DNA of 23,000 bases from an uncultured Chloroflexota bacterium (GCA_913052545.1 CAJXEF010000012.1:1-23000), one strand, 5' to 3'; numbered from the stretch's first letter, positions 1-7,792 are shown. Numbers and translations: made by a program. Notes: generated by a model not told the origin, from the letters alone.

Positions 1-349
1 GTGGATCTGTACATACAATAATATTCAAATTGGTATTTGTCATAAAAATATAAAAACCTGACCTCAAATGTCAGGTATAAATTTTCTTACCACTTTCTGC
101 GTAGGTTGTTTAGAATTTTCTGGGGCAAGTCTATGGCTCCTGATTTGATTCATTTATTCAAGACAGTGACATTATAAGTGCTTTCTTAAACCAAGGTTCT
201 GATCAGTCAGAGTGGCGGGACCGCTCCGGAATCAAACCGGTTTCCCTATCATCATTATATTTGGGATACCATCAGGGATTTATTCGATTTTTATATAACT
301 ACGCTAGGAATTGGATTGTAATCCTAGTCACAAAAAGCGTCAATTTTCC
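1..349. other. Gene-free stretch at the window edge
   Basis: I see no supportable coding region here. A short hairpin (7-bp arms 56-62 and 70-76, 7-nt loop) is followed by an AT-rich run containing TTTTCTT, and could be a weak rightward terminator for a gene outside the window. On the minus strand, 213-241 resembles the 3' end of a tRNA (T-arm, acceptor strand, G then CCA), but no matching 5' half is present. A 6-bp inverted repeat, ctagga/tcctag, lies at about 304-327. None of these is strong enough to call as a gene. Confidence 0.5.
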
Positions 350-378
350 TTGACAAAGCTTCGGGCCCAACCTACCTT
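350..378 (+). promoter_or_regulatory. Candidate sigma70-type promoter for the VOC gene
   Basis: A perfect -35 box TTGACA (350-355) and a weaker -10 box TACCTT (373-378) are separated by exactly 17 bases. Transcription would start near 385, leaving a leader of about 20 nt that carries the CAGGAGG ribosome binding site. The call rests on sequence match and spacing only. Confidence 0.45.
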
Positions 379-405
379 AGTTCCAGCAACTCTCAGGAGG
401 TTGAA

Positions 406-792
406 ATGCCAAAGTACTCGTACGACCATATTCACCTACGTACTAAAGACCCAAAGGGTATGGCCGATTATTTCCACCACATGTTTGATGCTGAAATTTT
501 AGAATCGGTACAATCTGACGGAGTACCACGTACCGATCTGAACATAGATGGTTTACGTGTATTCATTGCACCAGTTGCCGACGATACAGATATGGAACGA
601 AATCCCCGGGAGCCTCATTTGGGCCTAGATCATTTCGGATTTAGAGTCGATGACGTAGATGAAACCGTCTCGGAATTAAAAAGTAGAGGGGCGGACATAG
701 CAGTCGAACCAAGAACCATACGGCCCGGTGTCAGAATAGCATTCGTCCGTGCTCCTGACGATATCAGAATTGAATTATTGCAAAGAGACTAG
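406..792 (+). CDS. VOC (glyoxalase/bleomycin-resistance fold) protein
   Basis: A 128-residue single-module vicinal-oxygen-chelate protein, the usual length for a stand-alone VOC subunit that dimerises to form one or two metal sites. It opens with the DHIHLRT strand; H8 or H10 would be the first metal ligand. The second beta-alpha-beta repeat starts at LDHFGFRV with H76, and the terminal RIELLQ motif supplies E123. This His/His/Glu set is the normal VOC metal triad. The ATG is preceded by CAGGAGG at a suitable distance and by a candidate promoter at 350-378. The gene stands alone and faces a convergent operon. The family covers lyases, dioxygenases, epimerases and resistance proteins, so the substrate cannot be named. 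Confidence 0.85.
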   Translation: MPKYSYDHIHLRTKDPKGMADYFHHMFDAEILESVQSDGVPRTDLNIDGLRVFIAPVADDTDMERNPREPHLGLDHFGFRVDDVDETVSELKSRGADIAVEPRTIRPGVRIAFVRAPDDIRIELLQRD

Positions 793-873
793 AGAATAGA
801 CTTCAAGCGAGCTAACTATAGAGGTCATCCCTAAAGATCTGCAATTAGATGGCCTATTCAATCTATTCCCAAC

Positions 874-1701
874 TCAGTTGGGACTATACTTAGTAGGACT
901 TTCTGTAATGAGTCCATCTTCTCTTAGTTTATCGAGATGAGTTTGGATATTTCTTGAAGCCGAAGATTTCAGATTTTTCCTTAAGTTCCTAGGATAAACA
1001 ATATCGACCGTATCAGATACCGTATGCGACCCGTTTCGTAACGCCTCAAGTACTTGACTCTCTCTTTCTTGTCTGTGTTTTATATACCAATTGATGCGAT
1101 CGACTCCGCGTTCTATCACTTGCCCGTGTCCCGGACAAATGATACTAGGTTTCTGGCCTAACATAAGATTTAGAGAACCCATGTATTGTTTTAGGTTTCT
1201 GACACTAGAAGACGAATTGCCTAGTATATTGTCTCCACTAAACAAAACTTTGTCTGTTGCAAGGTAATAACACACATGGTCATCTTCATGCCCCGGTGTA
1301 AACAAAGCTCTTAATGAGGCCCCTCCCCCTGTAATAATCCGTTCCCGAGACCGTAATTTGAACACCGTACCCGCACCTAACCGTTGAGTTAATAGAGGCG
1401 CTAACTTAGGATGGCATCTAACAGGACAATCCATTGCCTCCTGTAACCGGTCTAACCCCCCTATGTGGTCTCCATGCCCGTGGGTGATTAATATGGAAGA
1501 AATCCTCGGATTACCCAGCTCATTATGATAATCAATGATTTGCTTAGTCCATGATCGATAAGGTTCTCCCGTATCAACCAAGACCATATGGTCGTCAGGA
1601 TCTCCAACGAAATAAATCTGAGTCCCCCCAGGGTGATGCGCTCCAAACGTAGCCTGATCTTCGATTATGTGGGTACTGTAAACGTGTTCGGTTATCTTCA
1701 T
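874..1701 (-). CDS. MBL-fold metallo-hydrolase, LACTB2-like
   Basis: A 275-residue metallo-beta-lactamase-fold hydrolase. Visible metal motifs are HGHGDH (H74, H76, D78, H79), H138 in TPGHEDDH, D157 in SGDN and H192 in PGHG, a complete dinuclear zinc site. After about residue 200 comes a helical region and a C-terminal winged-helix segment (LDKLREDGLI), as in LACTB2-type proteins, some of which are RNA endonucleases. The sequence does not choose between an RNase and a thioester or lactone hydrolase. It is the last gene of a leftward cluster (crotonase, tlyA, cinA-like, this gene), 44 nt after the CinA-like gene. No clear Shine-Dalgarno precedes its ATG. Its stop codon lies inside a small palindrome (867-883), possibly a weak terminator. 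Confidence 0.88.
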   Translation of the reverse strand: MKITEHVYSTHIIEDQATFGAHHPGGTQIYFVGDPDDHMVLVDTGEPYRSWTKQIIDYHNELGNPRISSILITHGHGDHIGGLDRLQEAMDCPVRCHPKLAPLLTQRLGAGTVFKLRSRERIITGGGASLRALFTPGHEDDHVCYYLATDKVLFSGDNILGNSSSSVRNLKQYMGSLNLMLGQKPSIICPGHGQVIERGVDRINWYIKHRQERESQVLEALRNGSHTVSDTVDIVYPRNLRKNLKSSASRNIQTHLDKLREDGLITESPTKYSPN

Positions 1702-1745
1702 ATTCGTTCACTTAAGCTTAAAAAGGAATGAATTTCGGATCCTGA

Positions 1746-2219
1746 TTAACTCCCAGTCAAATGTCGGCCAAGTAAATCTATTGCAGCCTGAGTAGCTCCA
1801 TGCTTCGTGGCGTCACGGTCACCTGAGACATGAATCTCAACAGCCGTATCTTCTCCATCTTTCGCTGATAACCCCACGAAAAATGTTCCAACAGGCAACC
1901 CTGACCGACCTGCAGCAGGACCGGTAACACCTGTAGTAGATAAAGCGAAATCCGTCCCGACCAATTCTCTAACGCCTTTAGCCATCGCTATCGCAACTTC
2001 GCTGCTAACACTCCCTTTTGTGTTATATATTTCATCTGATACACCCAAGATGCGCTGTTTGAGGCCACCAGTATAAGCCACCACACCGCCCGGGAAAAAT
2101 TTGGATGCACCAGGTACGGTACCCAATGTATATCCAACTAGACCACAAGTACAGGCCTCTGCCACCGAAACTGTCAAGTCCCGTTCGAGCAAAATTTCAG
2201 CTACATCTTTAACATCCAT
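1746..2219 (-). CDS. pncC: CinA C-terminal family amidohydrolase (NMN deamidase-like)
   Basis: A 157-residue stand-alone version of the CinA C-terminal domain, the size of E. coli PncC, which deamidates nicotinamide mononucleotide in pyridine nucleotide recycling. Family landmarks are AEACTCG (20-26; usually AESCTGG), GGVVAYTGGLK (44-54, with the family Lys) and TGVTGPAAG (96-104) followed by PVGT. The Ser of the canonical SCTGG is Ala here (A22), as in many functional homologues, while the following Cys is kept. The ATG has a strong aAGGAGt site six bases upstream. It lies between tlyA (41 nt upstream) and the MBL hydrolase (44 nt downstream) in one leftward cluster. Family membership is secure; the exact reaction is inferred. 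Confidence 0.87.
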   Translation of the reverse strand: MDVKDVAEILLERDLTVSVAEACTCGLVGYTLGTVPGASKFFPGGVVAYTGGLKQRILGVSDEIYNTKGSVSSEVAIAMAKGVRELVGTDFALSTTGVTGPAAGRSGLPVGTFFVGLSAKDGEDTAVEIHVSGDRDATKHGATQAAIDLLGRHLTGS

Positions 2220-2260
2220 AATAGACTCCTTTTACAAAATTATGACATTTTAGCGTCTCA

Positions 2261-3004
2261 CTATGCTTCAGGAAGTTTCTTCAATAGCAAGAAAAATTCC
2301 TGGTTACCAGCGTCTCCCAAAATAGGAGAAGCACATTGGGCAACCACCTTAATACCATTATTTTCAGACCATTGGATAACTTTTTTTAGAACCTGTGCGT
2401 GGACTTCTGGAGATTTTATAACTCCACGCTTGCCAACATCCTCTCGACGGGCCTCAAATTGCGGTTTCACCAACACGATTGCAGCACTTCCTCCCTTCAA
2501 ATGCGTTAAAACAGAGGGAAGTATTAGAGTCAAAGAAATAAAAGAAACATCAATAGTCACCAAATCTACCAGAGTGGGCAGCTCAAATGCATATCTTGCG
2601 TTACATTTTTCTATCACCAGGACCCTTGAATCTTTGCGCAGACGATAATGTAATTGCCCATGACCTACGTCGACAGCATAAATTCGACCAGCCCCTCGCT
2701 GAAGCAAACAATCCGTAAAGCCTCCTGTAGAGGCCCCAACATCAAGTACCGTATAGTCCGCCACAGAAAGATCAAAAGTGTCTAGAGCATGGGCTAGCTT
2801 AACTCCACCGCGACTAACGAAAGGTATCTTGCCTCTAACCTCCAGCTCGATAGTATTTTCTAAGGAAGTCCCTGACTTTAATACACGGCCAGTAGGGCTA
2901 TATACAGACCCTTCCATAATTAATGCTTGCGCTTGTTCTCTGCTTTCAGCCAATCCTCGTTCAACCAAAAGCATGTCAGCTCGTGTTTTTCCAGTTTTAG
3001 GCAT
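2261..3004 (-). CDS. tlyA: TlyA-family rRNA 2'-O-methyltransferase
   Basis: A 247-residue protein with the two-domain TlyA layout. An N-terminal S4 RNA-binding domain (about 7-60) leads through SRGGVKL into an FtsJ/RrmJ-like SAM methyltransferase domain. The SAM loop is VLDVGASTGGFTD (86-98). The catalytic K-D-K-E set is visible as K69 (GGVKL), D152 (TIDVSF), K180 (VKPQFE) and E236 (NQEFF). TlyA proteins 2'-O-methylate cytidines in 16S and/or 23S rRNA; the short N-terminus before the S4 domain fits bacterial forms. Some family members are annotated as haemolysins, but the intact catalytic tetrad supports rRNA methylation. It is second in the leftward cluster, 33 nt after the crotonase gene. 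Confidence 0.93.
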   Translation of the reverse strand: MPKTGKTRADMLLVERGLAESREQAQALIMEGSVYSPTGRVLKSGTSLENTIELEVRGKIPFVSRGGVKLAHALDTFDLSVADYTVLDVGASTGGFTDCLLQRGAGRIYAVDVGHGQLHYRLRKDSRVLVIEKCNARYAFELPTLVDLVTIDVSFISLTLILPSVLTHLKGGSAAIVLVKPQFEARREDVGKRGVIKSPEVHAQVLKKVIQWSENNGIKVVAQCASPILGDAGNQEFFLLLKKLPEA

Positions 3005-3037
3005 CTATAACTCTACCGTTTTCTTTGAAATGGAAAC

Positions 3038-3826
3038 TTATTCACCTATAAAATTTGGACGCCTTTTTTCTAAGAAAGCAGTGTACCCCTCTTGATAATC
3101 CTTAGTATCGAATTGAAATAAAGGTAAGTCTGCTTCTTCATCCGATAGTGTATTTAAATCAGGTTTCGACAAAACCTGATTCAGGGTACGTTTGTTGATA
3201 GCGTGAGACAAGGGAGCAAGACTTGCGATGTCTTTCGCCAATTTATAAGTCTCGGTTTCGAGAGTATCAGAATCAACAACTTGGTTCAGGAGTCCCATAC
3301 TTAGGGCTTCTGAACCATTAACTAGCCTACCTGAGTAAAGAATATAGAGAGCGTTACTTTTACCAACCAGGTTGATGAGGCCTTGCATCTCCAGATGGCC
3401 AATCGTAATACCCAATTTAGCAACAGGAATACCCATACGAACATCATCCGAAGCAATTCTCAAATCAGTAGCTACAGCTAATTCACATCCACCGCCGGCA
3501 GCAAACCCTCGTATCATCGAAATAGTAGGAGTTTCTAGAGTACTTACCGTACTTAAAAGAGCATTCACCGAATTATTATATTGCCTACCAAGATTGGAAT
3601 CGGATCTATATTTTTTGAAATCATTAATGTCAGCCCCGGCACAAAAAGCTTCACGCCCCGCGCCAGTTACGATTATCACTCTATACCGTTTATCGGCATC
3701 TAGCTCAAGAAATAGATTGGATAATTCCCCCCACATTTGGTAATTTATGGCATTTCTAGTTTCGGGACGATTAATAGTTATAGTAGCCAAGGGCGGGTCC
3801 TTATCCACAAGGATCCAATCTGACAT
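3038..3826 (-). CDS. Enoyl-CoA hydratase/isomerase (crotonase) family protein
   Basis: A 262-residue crotonase-fold protein of normal length. It binds acyl-CoA: the first oxyanion-hole strand is FCAGADI (61-67) and the second is GFAAGGGCELA (107-117). E115 corresponds to catalytic Glu144 of the rat hydratase. The position of the second catalytic Glu (Glu164 in rat), normally a PE pair, reads PV here (V135). A classical hydration mechanism is therefore doubtful; an isomerase, dehydratase of special substrates, or other crotonase chemistry is as likely. The ATG follows GGAGA seven bases upstream. It is the promoter-proximal gene of the leftward cluster with tlyA, the CinA-like gene and the MBL hydrolase. 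Confidence 0.9.
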   Translation of the reverse strand: MSDWILVDKDPPLATITINRPETRNAINYQMWGELSNLFLELDADKRYRVIIVTGAGREAFCAGADINDFKKYRSDSNLGRQYNNSVNALLSTVSTLETPTISMIRGFAAGGGCELAVATDLRIASDDVRMGIPVAKLGITIGHLEMQGLINLVGKSNALYILYSGRLVNGSEALSMGLLNQVVDSDTLETETYKLAKDIASLAPLSHAINKRTLNQVLSKPDLNTLSDEEADLPLFQFDTKDYQEGYTAFLEKRRPNFIGE

Positions 3827-3857
3827 TTATTATCTCCAAGCAATGATCCATAACTTG

Positions 3858-3886
3858 TTGGTATTCTGGCTAGCTAACAATGCCAA
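3858..3886 (-). promoter_or_regulatory. Candidate promoter of the crotonase-tlyA-cinA-MBL cluster
   Basis: Read leftward, a -35 box TTGGCA (3886-3881) and a -10-like TACCAA (3863-3858) are 17 bases apart, about 30 bases upstream of the crotonase ATG. The -35 is good and the -10 weak, so this is a tentative call. Confidence 0.35.
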
Positions 3887-4030
3887 CTTACCCTAACTTT
3901 ACCACCAATCCTAACCAAATTTAATAGCCCAATCGAATATTAACCCTTGCGCTGACTGTATCAATTTTAGGTTAAAATAGCTAACAAGTTGATTGAACGT
4001 GCTATTTAATTGAAATAGGAGGCAAACCAA

Positions 4031-4927
4031 ATGAGTTGGACATTTGAATTGGTTTCAGGCCCATACGGAGGGACTACTGAAGGGCCTGTATGGGATGGTG
4101 AAAATATATTATTCAGTTACATCCCAGGTAGCGTGATCCTAAAATACGATCCTACAACTGGGGAGACTACAGATTTTTTCAGCGGAACATTACACACGAA
4201 CGGACTTTGTTTCGACGCTCAAGGAAACCTGTACGGCTGTCTTCAGGGTGGCCGCGGTATCGGTAGATTCGAGAAAGATGGTTCAACCATAACAACACTG
4301 CCCCGATTATTGGAAGGGAAACAACTCGGCAATCCGAACGATTTAGCCGTTGATAAGCAAGGTCGTATTTGGTTCACTGACCCATACAGTGGTGCCTGGG
4401 ACATAGGTGAGATGGAACTAGACCACCAGTCCGTATTAAGATTAAATCCTTTGAACAGTGATCGTTGGGATCTATCTAGAGCCACTTTCGATATTAGCCG
4501 TCCCAATGGAGTCTTAATCTCAAGGGATCAAAAGACCTTGTATGTTGCCCAGAGCGATTACTCTATGGATCAACCTCGGCAATTGCGAGCCTACCCTATT
4601 GAATCCGACGGCACGCTTGGCAAGTACACTACTCTACATACTTTTTCTGCGGATTATAGGGGAGCTCAAAGAGGGGTCGACGGTATGACACTAGATACAG
4701 ACGGAAACATCGTAGTATGTGCTGGATGGGAAGAAGCAGGACCAGGTCCCATGATCTATGTATTTTCGCCTACTGGTAGAATCTTATCCACACACCCATT
4801 TCGAGTAGACAGACCCACGAACTGCTGCTTTGGAGATCCAGATATGAAAACGTTATACGTAACCACAGGAGGAGGACATCTATTCAAAGCCAGAACTGAT
4901 CATACCGGGTGGATAATGTGGCCTTAA
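4031..4927 (+). CDS. SMP-30/gluconolactonase-family lactonase
   Basis: A 298-residue six-bladed beta-propeller of the SMP-30/gluconolaconase/LRE family, which hydrolyses sugar lactones or related esters using one divalent metal. The four metal ligands are all visible: E17 (TEGPVW), N103 (NPNDLAVD), N159 (SRPNGV) and D217 (GVDGMTLD), the last being the general base. There is no signal peptide, so it should be cytoplasmic. The ATG is preceded by ATAGGAGG with suitable spacing. It is followed by a dehydrogenase in the same direction after about 150 nt. Lactonase and dehydrogenase together suggest an oxidative sugar or alcohol pathway (alcohol to lactone to acid); this pairing is inference. Confidence 0.9.
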   Translation: MSWTFELVSGPYGGTTEGPVWDGENILFSYIPGSVILKYDPTTGETTDFFSGTLHTNGLCFDAQGNLYGCLQGGRGIGRFEKDGSTITTLPRLLEGKQLGNPNDLAVDKQGRIWFTDPYSGAWDIGEMELDHQSVLRLNPLNSDRWDLSRATFDISRPNGVLISRDQKTLYVAQSDYSMDQPRQLRAYPIESDGTLGKYTTLHTFSADYRGAQRGVDGMTLDTDGNIVVCAGWEEAGPGPMIYVFSPTGRILSTHPFRVDRPTNCCFGDPDMKTLYVTTGGGHLFKARTDHTGWIMWP

Positions 4928-5011
4928 CATCCAATAAATATAACAATTTGATAAATGTCTCGACCAACATTATTTGGGAGGAAACCTAGGTTCGCATAAG
5001 CTGTTATTAAC

Positions 5012-5040
5012 TTGCTCATGACACTTCGTCGTAATACCAT
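5012..5040 (+). promoter_or_regulatory. Candidate promoter for the MDR dehydrogenase gene
   Basis: TTGCTC (5012-5017) and TACCAT (5035-5040) are separated by 17 bases, about 35 bases before the ATG. It would let the dehydrogenase be expressed separately from the upstream lactonase gene. Confidence 0.4.
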
Positions 5041-5075
5041 ACTAGGCAAATCAACCTTTGGAGTTGTAAATCTAC

Positions 5076-6047
5076 ATGAAAGCAGCCAGATTAACCGGTC
5101 CCAAACATTTTGAATTCTTGGACGTTGAACAGCCAGTGCCAAATGATGGACAATGCCTAATCAAACTAGAGCGGGTTTCTGTATGCGGTAGCGATATCAG
5201 GCACGGGTATGGGCCAATTCATCCTGAAGAAGACTATCCAATGGAAGTAGGACGGCCTTGCCACGAATTAGCGGGTGTAATCGTCGAAAGTCGCACGGAC
5301 GAGTTTCATGAGGGTCAACGAGTAATCCCCATCGCCTATCCAGGGACCGGTGGCCTTTGCGAATATGTATTGTCTGAACCCAACAGGATGGCGCTACTAC
5401 CCGATGAAGGTGCTCTCGACGAGTGGATAATGTGTCAGCCCTCCGGAACTGTCCTTTACTCCTGCGCCCAAATGGGAAGCGTCCTAGGGAAAAATGTGCT
5501 TGTCCTTGGCCAAGGAAGCATCGGGTTAAGTTTCACAATGATCACCTCTAGAATGGGAGCACGTAACGTCATTGCTGCCGACCTATTAGATTATCGATTA
5601 GAGAAATCCAAGCTATTTGGCGCAACCCACACCGTCAACCCTGATAAACAAGACCTTACCGAAGCAGTCATGGAAATTACTGGGGGGGAAGGGGCTGACA
5701 TCACCGTAGAAGCCGCAGGATACCCTGACACTTTTAACATGGCATTTAGCCAAGTCAAACAATTCGGGACCGTCATGATTTTTGGAATCCAAAGTGATAA
5801 ATACGTGCCGTTAGAACATAACTATTTGATGGACAAACAACCTCGGATCATCCCAACTACCGGTGCTAGAAGTGGTGATCCTATCACTCAAATACGCGAT
5901 ATGATAAACCTACGAAATCGTGGATGGGCCGACCCTGCCCAACTAATCACACACCGTTTAGGTTTTTCTGGTGTACAGCAAGCATACGATATGTATGAAC
6001 AACGAGAAGACGAAATCATCAAAGTAGTAATGGACATAAATAAATAA
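5076..6047 (+). CDS. Zinc-binding medium-chain dehydrogenase/reductase
   Basis: A 323-residue MDR-superfamily oxidoreductase. The N-terminal GroES-like domain keeps catalytic-zinc residues C37 (VCGSD) and H63-E64 (CHELAG). The four-cysteine structural zinc lobe is absent, which explains the short length. The Rossmann domain has the nucleotide loop GQGSIG (145-150), and an Asp (D169) at the end of the second strand favours NAD over NADP. An in-frame TAA nine bases upstream fixes the ATG as the first possible start in this segment. GGAG lies about 12 bases away, rather far. A hairpin at 6071-6121 closes the unit. The substrate is probably a polyol, sugar or alcohol, possibly linked to the SMP-30 lactonase upstream. 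Confidence 0.9.
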   Translation: MKAARLTGPKHFEFLDVEQPVPNDGQCLIKLERVSVCGSDIRHGYGPIHPEEDYPMEVGRPCHELAGVIVESRTDEFHEGQRVIPIAYPGTGGLCEYVLSEPNRMALLPDEGALDEWIMCQPSGTVLYSCAQMGSVLGKNVLVLGQGSIGLSFTMITSRMGARNVIAADLLDYRLEKSKLFGATHTVNPDKQDLTEAVMEITGGEGADITVEAAGYPDTFNMAFSQVKQFGTVMIFGIQSDKYVPLEHNYLMDKQPRIIPTTGARSGDPITQIRDMINLRNRGWADPAQLITHRLGFSGVQQAYDMYEQREDEIIKVVMDINK

Positions 6048-6070
6048 ACAATCGAACTTGTTTAACGACC

Positions 6071-6121
6071 ACTGATAAGAAAAGTCCATCGCCTGGCTAA
6101 TGTTGGACTTTTCTTATCAGT
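6071..6121. terminator. Perfect 18-bp inverted repeat, probable bidirectional terminator
   Basis: The arms 6071-6088 and 6104-6121 are perfectly complementary over 18 bases with a 15-nt loop, starting 23 nt after the dehydrogenase stop. The right arm contains CTTTTCTT. No U-tract follows the stem, so it may act as a transcript-end or stabilising hairpin rather than a classical intrinsic terminator. Confidence 0.6.
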
Positions 6122-6233
6122 GTGCTACCTACAGTAATCTTTTAAGTTCCACAAATTTAGCAACTCCTTAGCTAGGCATTTCCATTCCATGTCACGTAAA
6201 CTAAAAAAGTGAATTGTTATTGGAGGGTGGGTT

Positions 6234-7184
6234 GTGGAATCCTACGAGAAAATCAAGTTGGCTAAAGGGAACTTAAACTTGGCTGTGGCATTGTTGACAG
6301 CAGCCCACGAAGGTGTGATCACAAAATCGATAATAACGAAGTACATTTACCCTTCAGCGACTCGGAACAGCAAATGGAGCCCTCTACAGGTAGCTGATAA
6401 TACCCATCTAGTAAGGGAATTAAACAACCAAGTACGTGCAGCATTCGCTTTTTCAGCTATTACTACCCACAAGATTTTATCGTTCCTGTTTTCTAGCAAT
6501 CCGTTGGAAGAAACTGATTCATATAGGCGAAATATACTTTGTGCAATCAAACTGATTAGCAATGCGTTTGATATAGATATGATCATCCCTACCTGGAAGT
6601 GCTCAACTAAGTACCAACAGGAATTCCGTGTAGATGACATCGATTTCGTCTTGGACGCAAGAAATCTAAATGAAAGACCGATGACATGGGACGATTTTGG
6701 TGGTCTGGGAAAATATGCAGATCTGATTACATGCTGCGAAGAATTAGCATACGGTTGGAAAGAACCAGATACCTATCCAAGCGATTACTGCTTGCAACAA
6801 AATAACCAGTCATATGCTGATATCGCCCAACATCAGGATACGGGACTGGGATTAGCCTCCAACCTCTCAACCACAACACAGGTTTTAAATTTGGAAGGGC
6901 ACCCCAAGGCTACTCATATACTCAATTCGTTGGATCCTAGCCAGTTCCCATCTGTAGATCCTAAGTCTGCAGCTAACTTCGTATCAACACAAATGGTGAC
7001 TAACCAAGCCGACATGGTATTAGCCAAAGATGCCTATCTCAGTTATGTCAAGTGGTGTGAGCTTGAATGTGTCAAACCACTCACTCAACGAAGTTTTGGT
7101 ATGCAACTGACAAACATGGGCTTTTCGAGAAAAAGACGCGGGAAAGGTCATCACTGGTGGACAGGCTTAACATTAGCCCATTGA
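6234..7184 (+). CDS. Orphan protein with C-terminal D5-primase-like winged-helix domain
   Basis: A 316-residue protein I do not recognise as a whole. The GTG start has GGAGG (6222-6226) seven bases upstream and lies after a terminator-like hairpin, so it is its own unit. Residues about 262-314 match the small DNA-binding domain at the end of phage/plasmid P4/D5-type primase-helicases: an AYLSYVKWC helix, PLTQRSFG, then MGFSRKRRGKG and WWTGL. The primase and helicase parts are missing: no Walker A motif is visible. Residues 1-200 are mostly helical, with scattered Trp/Cys and a WDDFGGLGKYADL stretch of unknown meaning. A stand-alone D5-type domain on an unknown N-terminal part suggests a DNA-binding regulator or a relic of a mobile replication gene. 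Codon use does not look markedly different from its neighbours by eye. Confidence 0.7.
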   Translation: MESYEKIKLAKGNLNLAVALLTAAHEGVITKSIITKYIYPSATRNSKWSPLQVADNTHLVRELNNQVRAAFAFSAITTHKILSFLFSSNPLEETDSYRRNILCAIKLISNAFDIDMIIPTWKCSTKYQQEFRVDDIDFVLDARNLNERPMTWDDFGGLGKYADLITCCEELAYGWKEPDTYPSDYCLQQNNQSYADIAQHQDTGLGLASNLSTTTQVLNLEGHPKATHILNSLDPSQFPSVDPKSAANFVSTQMVTNQADMVLAKDAYLSYVKWCELECVKPLTQRSFGMQLTNMGFSRKRRGKGHHWWTGLTLAH

Positions 7185-7221
7185 CCATCTACTCTTTTGC
7201 TTCTTAATAATTGAGAAATGT

Positions 7222-7653
7222 CTACGAACCCTCAACTGAGCCATATTTAGATGTCACGGATGTGTGAATTCCACCTCGAACTTTATAATCTAGAGTAACC
7301 GTCATACTCACGGGCTGACAGACACCAACTAGATCGTTCAAAATGCGATTCACAGCATGTTCCTGAACTATTCCAACGTCTCGAAATGATAGAAGATAAT
7401 ACTTTAAGGACTTAAGTTCTATGCAATGCCGGTTGGGTAAGTAGGAAATTATTAAAGTCCCGTAATCGGGCAACCCTGTCCAAGGGCAAACAGCAGTGAA
7501 TTCATCAGTATCAATAGATACTTCCGAAGTTTGCCCTGGATATTCGTAATCAAATACCAACAGACACTCTGACTCTATAGTCTCTTCAGCCTTCACTAAC
7601 ACTTGGCGATCAAGCGATTCATATTGCTGCCTGAGATCTGGTATGGTCGCCAT
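7222..7653 (-). CDS. queF: NADPH-dependent 7-cyano-7-deazaguanine (preQ0) reductase
   Basis: A 143-residue unimodular (YkvM-type) QueF, which reduces the nitrile of preQ0 to the amine of preQ1 in queuosine synthesis. The catalytic triad matches B. subtilis C55/D62/E97 with a +1 offset: C56 and D63 in FTAVCPWTGLPDYG and E98 in QEH. The QueF signature ELKSLKYY (79-86), used for NADPH and substrate binding, is intact. This tells it apart from the related GTP cyclohydrolase I fold enzymes. The ATG has TAGGAG seven bases upstream and a near-consensus promoter at 7690-7718. It reads away from the NIPSNAP gene. A likely preQ0/preQ1 transporter (yhhQ) sits 1.5 kb away. No preQ1 riboswitch was recognised in its roughly 30-nt leader. 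Confidence 0.95.
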   Translation of the reverse strand: MATIPDLRQQYESLDRQVLVKAEETIESECLLVFDYEYPGQTSEVSIDTDEFTAVCPWTGLPDYGTLIISYLPNRHCIELKSLKYYLLSFRDVGIVQEHAVNRILNDLVGVCQPVSMTVTLDYKVRGGIHTSVTSKYGSVEGS

Positions 7654-7689
7654 ATTTTAACTCCTAACTATTGACCTGATTATATAAAT

Positions 7690-7718
7690 ATAATATTGGG
7701 AGGTTACATCCATGTCAA
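7690..7718 (-). promoter_or_regulatory. Near-consensus sigma70 promoter of queF
   Basis: Reading leftward, a perfect -35 TTGACA (7718-7713) and -10 TATTAT (7695-7690) are separated by exactly 17 bases. Transcription should start near 7683, giving a leader of about 30 nt. It is the best promoter match in this part of the window and is divergent from the promoters at 7735-7792. Confidence 0.65.
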
Positions 7719-7734
7719 AACCCCAACTATTTTG

Positions 7735-7764
7735 TTGAAAAACAAATTGGTGAATGGACATAAT
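7735..7764 (+). promoter_or_regulatory. Candidate upstream promoter of the NIPSNAP gene
   Basis: TTGAAA (7735-7740) and CATAAT (7759-7764) are separated by 18 bases. It lies back to back with the queF promoter, its -35 only 17 bases from the queF -35. Confidence 0.4.
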
Positions 7765-7792
7765 TGATCCTGCAAGGGGTTTTTGCTAAACT
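7764..7792 (+). promoter_or_regulatory. Candidate proximal promoter of the NIPSNAP gene
   Basis: TTGATC (7764-7769) and TAAACT (7787-7792) are separated by exactly 17 bases. The start point would be near 7799, with a leader of about 44 nt. It directly follows the other candidate promoter. Confidence 0.45.

Noticed and set aside
213..310. A complete tRNA gene (including selC) on the minus strand
   Set aside because: Only a 3' half-like segment is present. No complementary 5' acceptor strand, D-arm or anticodon arm could be found, and the T-loop lacks the universal C56.
311..502. Short rightward open frame overlapping the start of the VOC gene
   Set aside because: No family resemblance, no ribosome binding site; it is an out-of-frame shadow of the VOC gene.
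7654..7689. A preQ1 riboswitch ahead of queF (and likewise 9118-9179 ahead of yhhQ)
   Set aside because: Neither leader shows the preQ1-I or preQ1-II hairpin-pseudoknot pattern; both are short and AT-rich.
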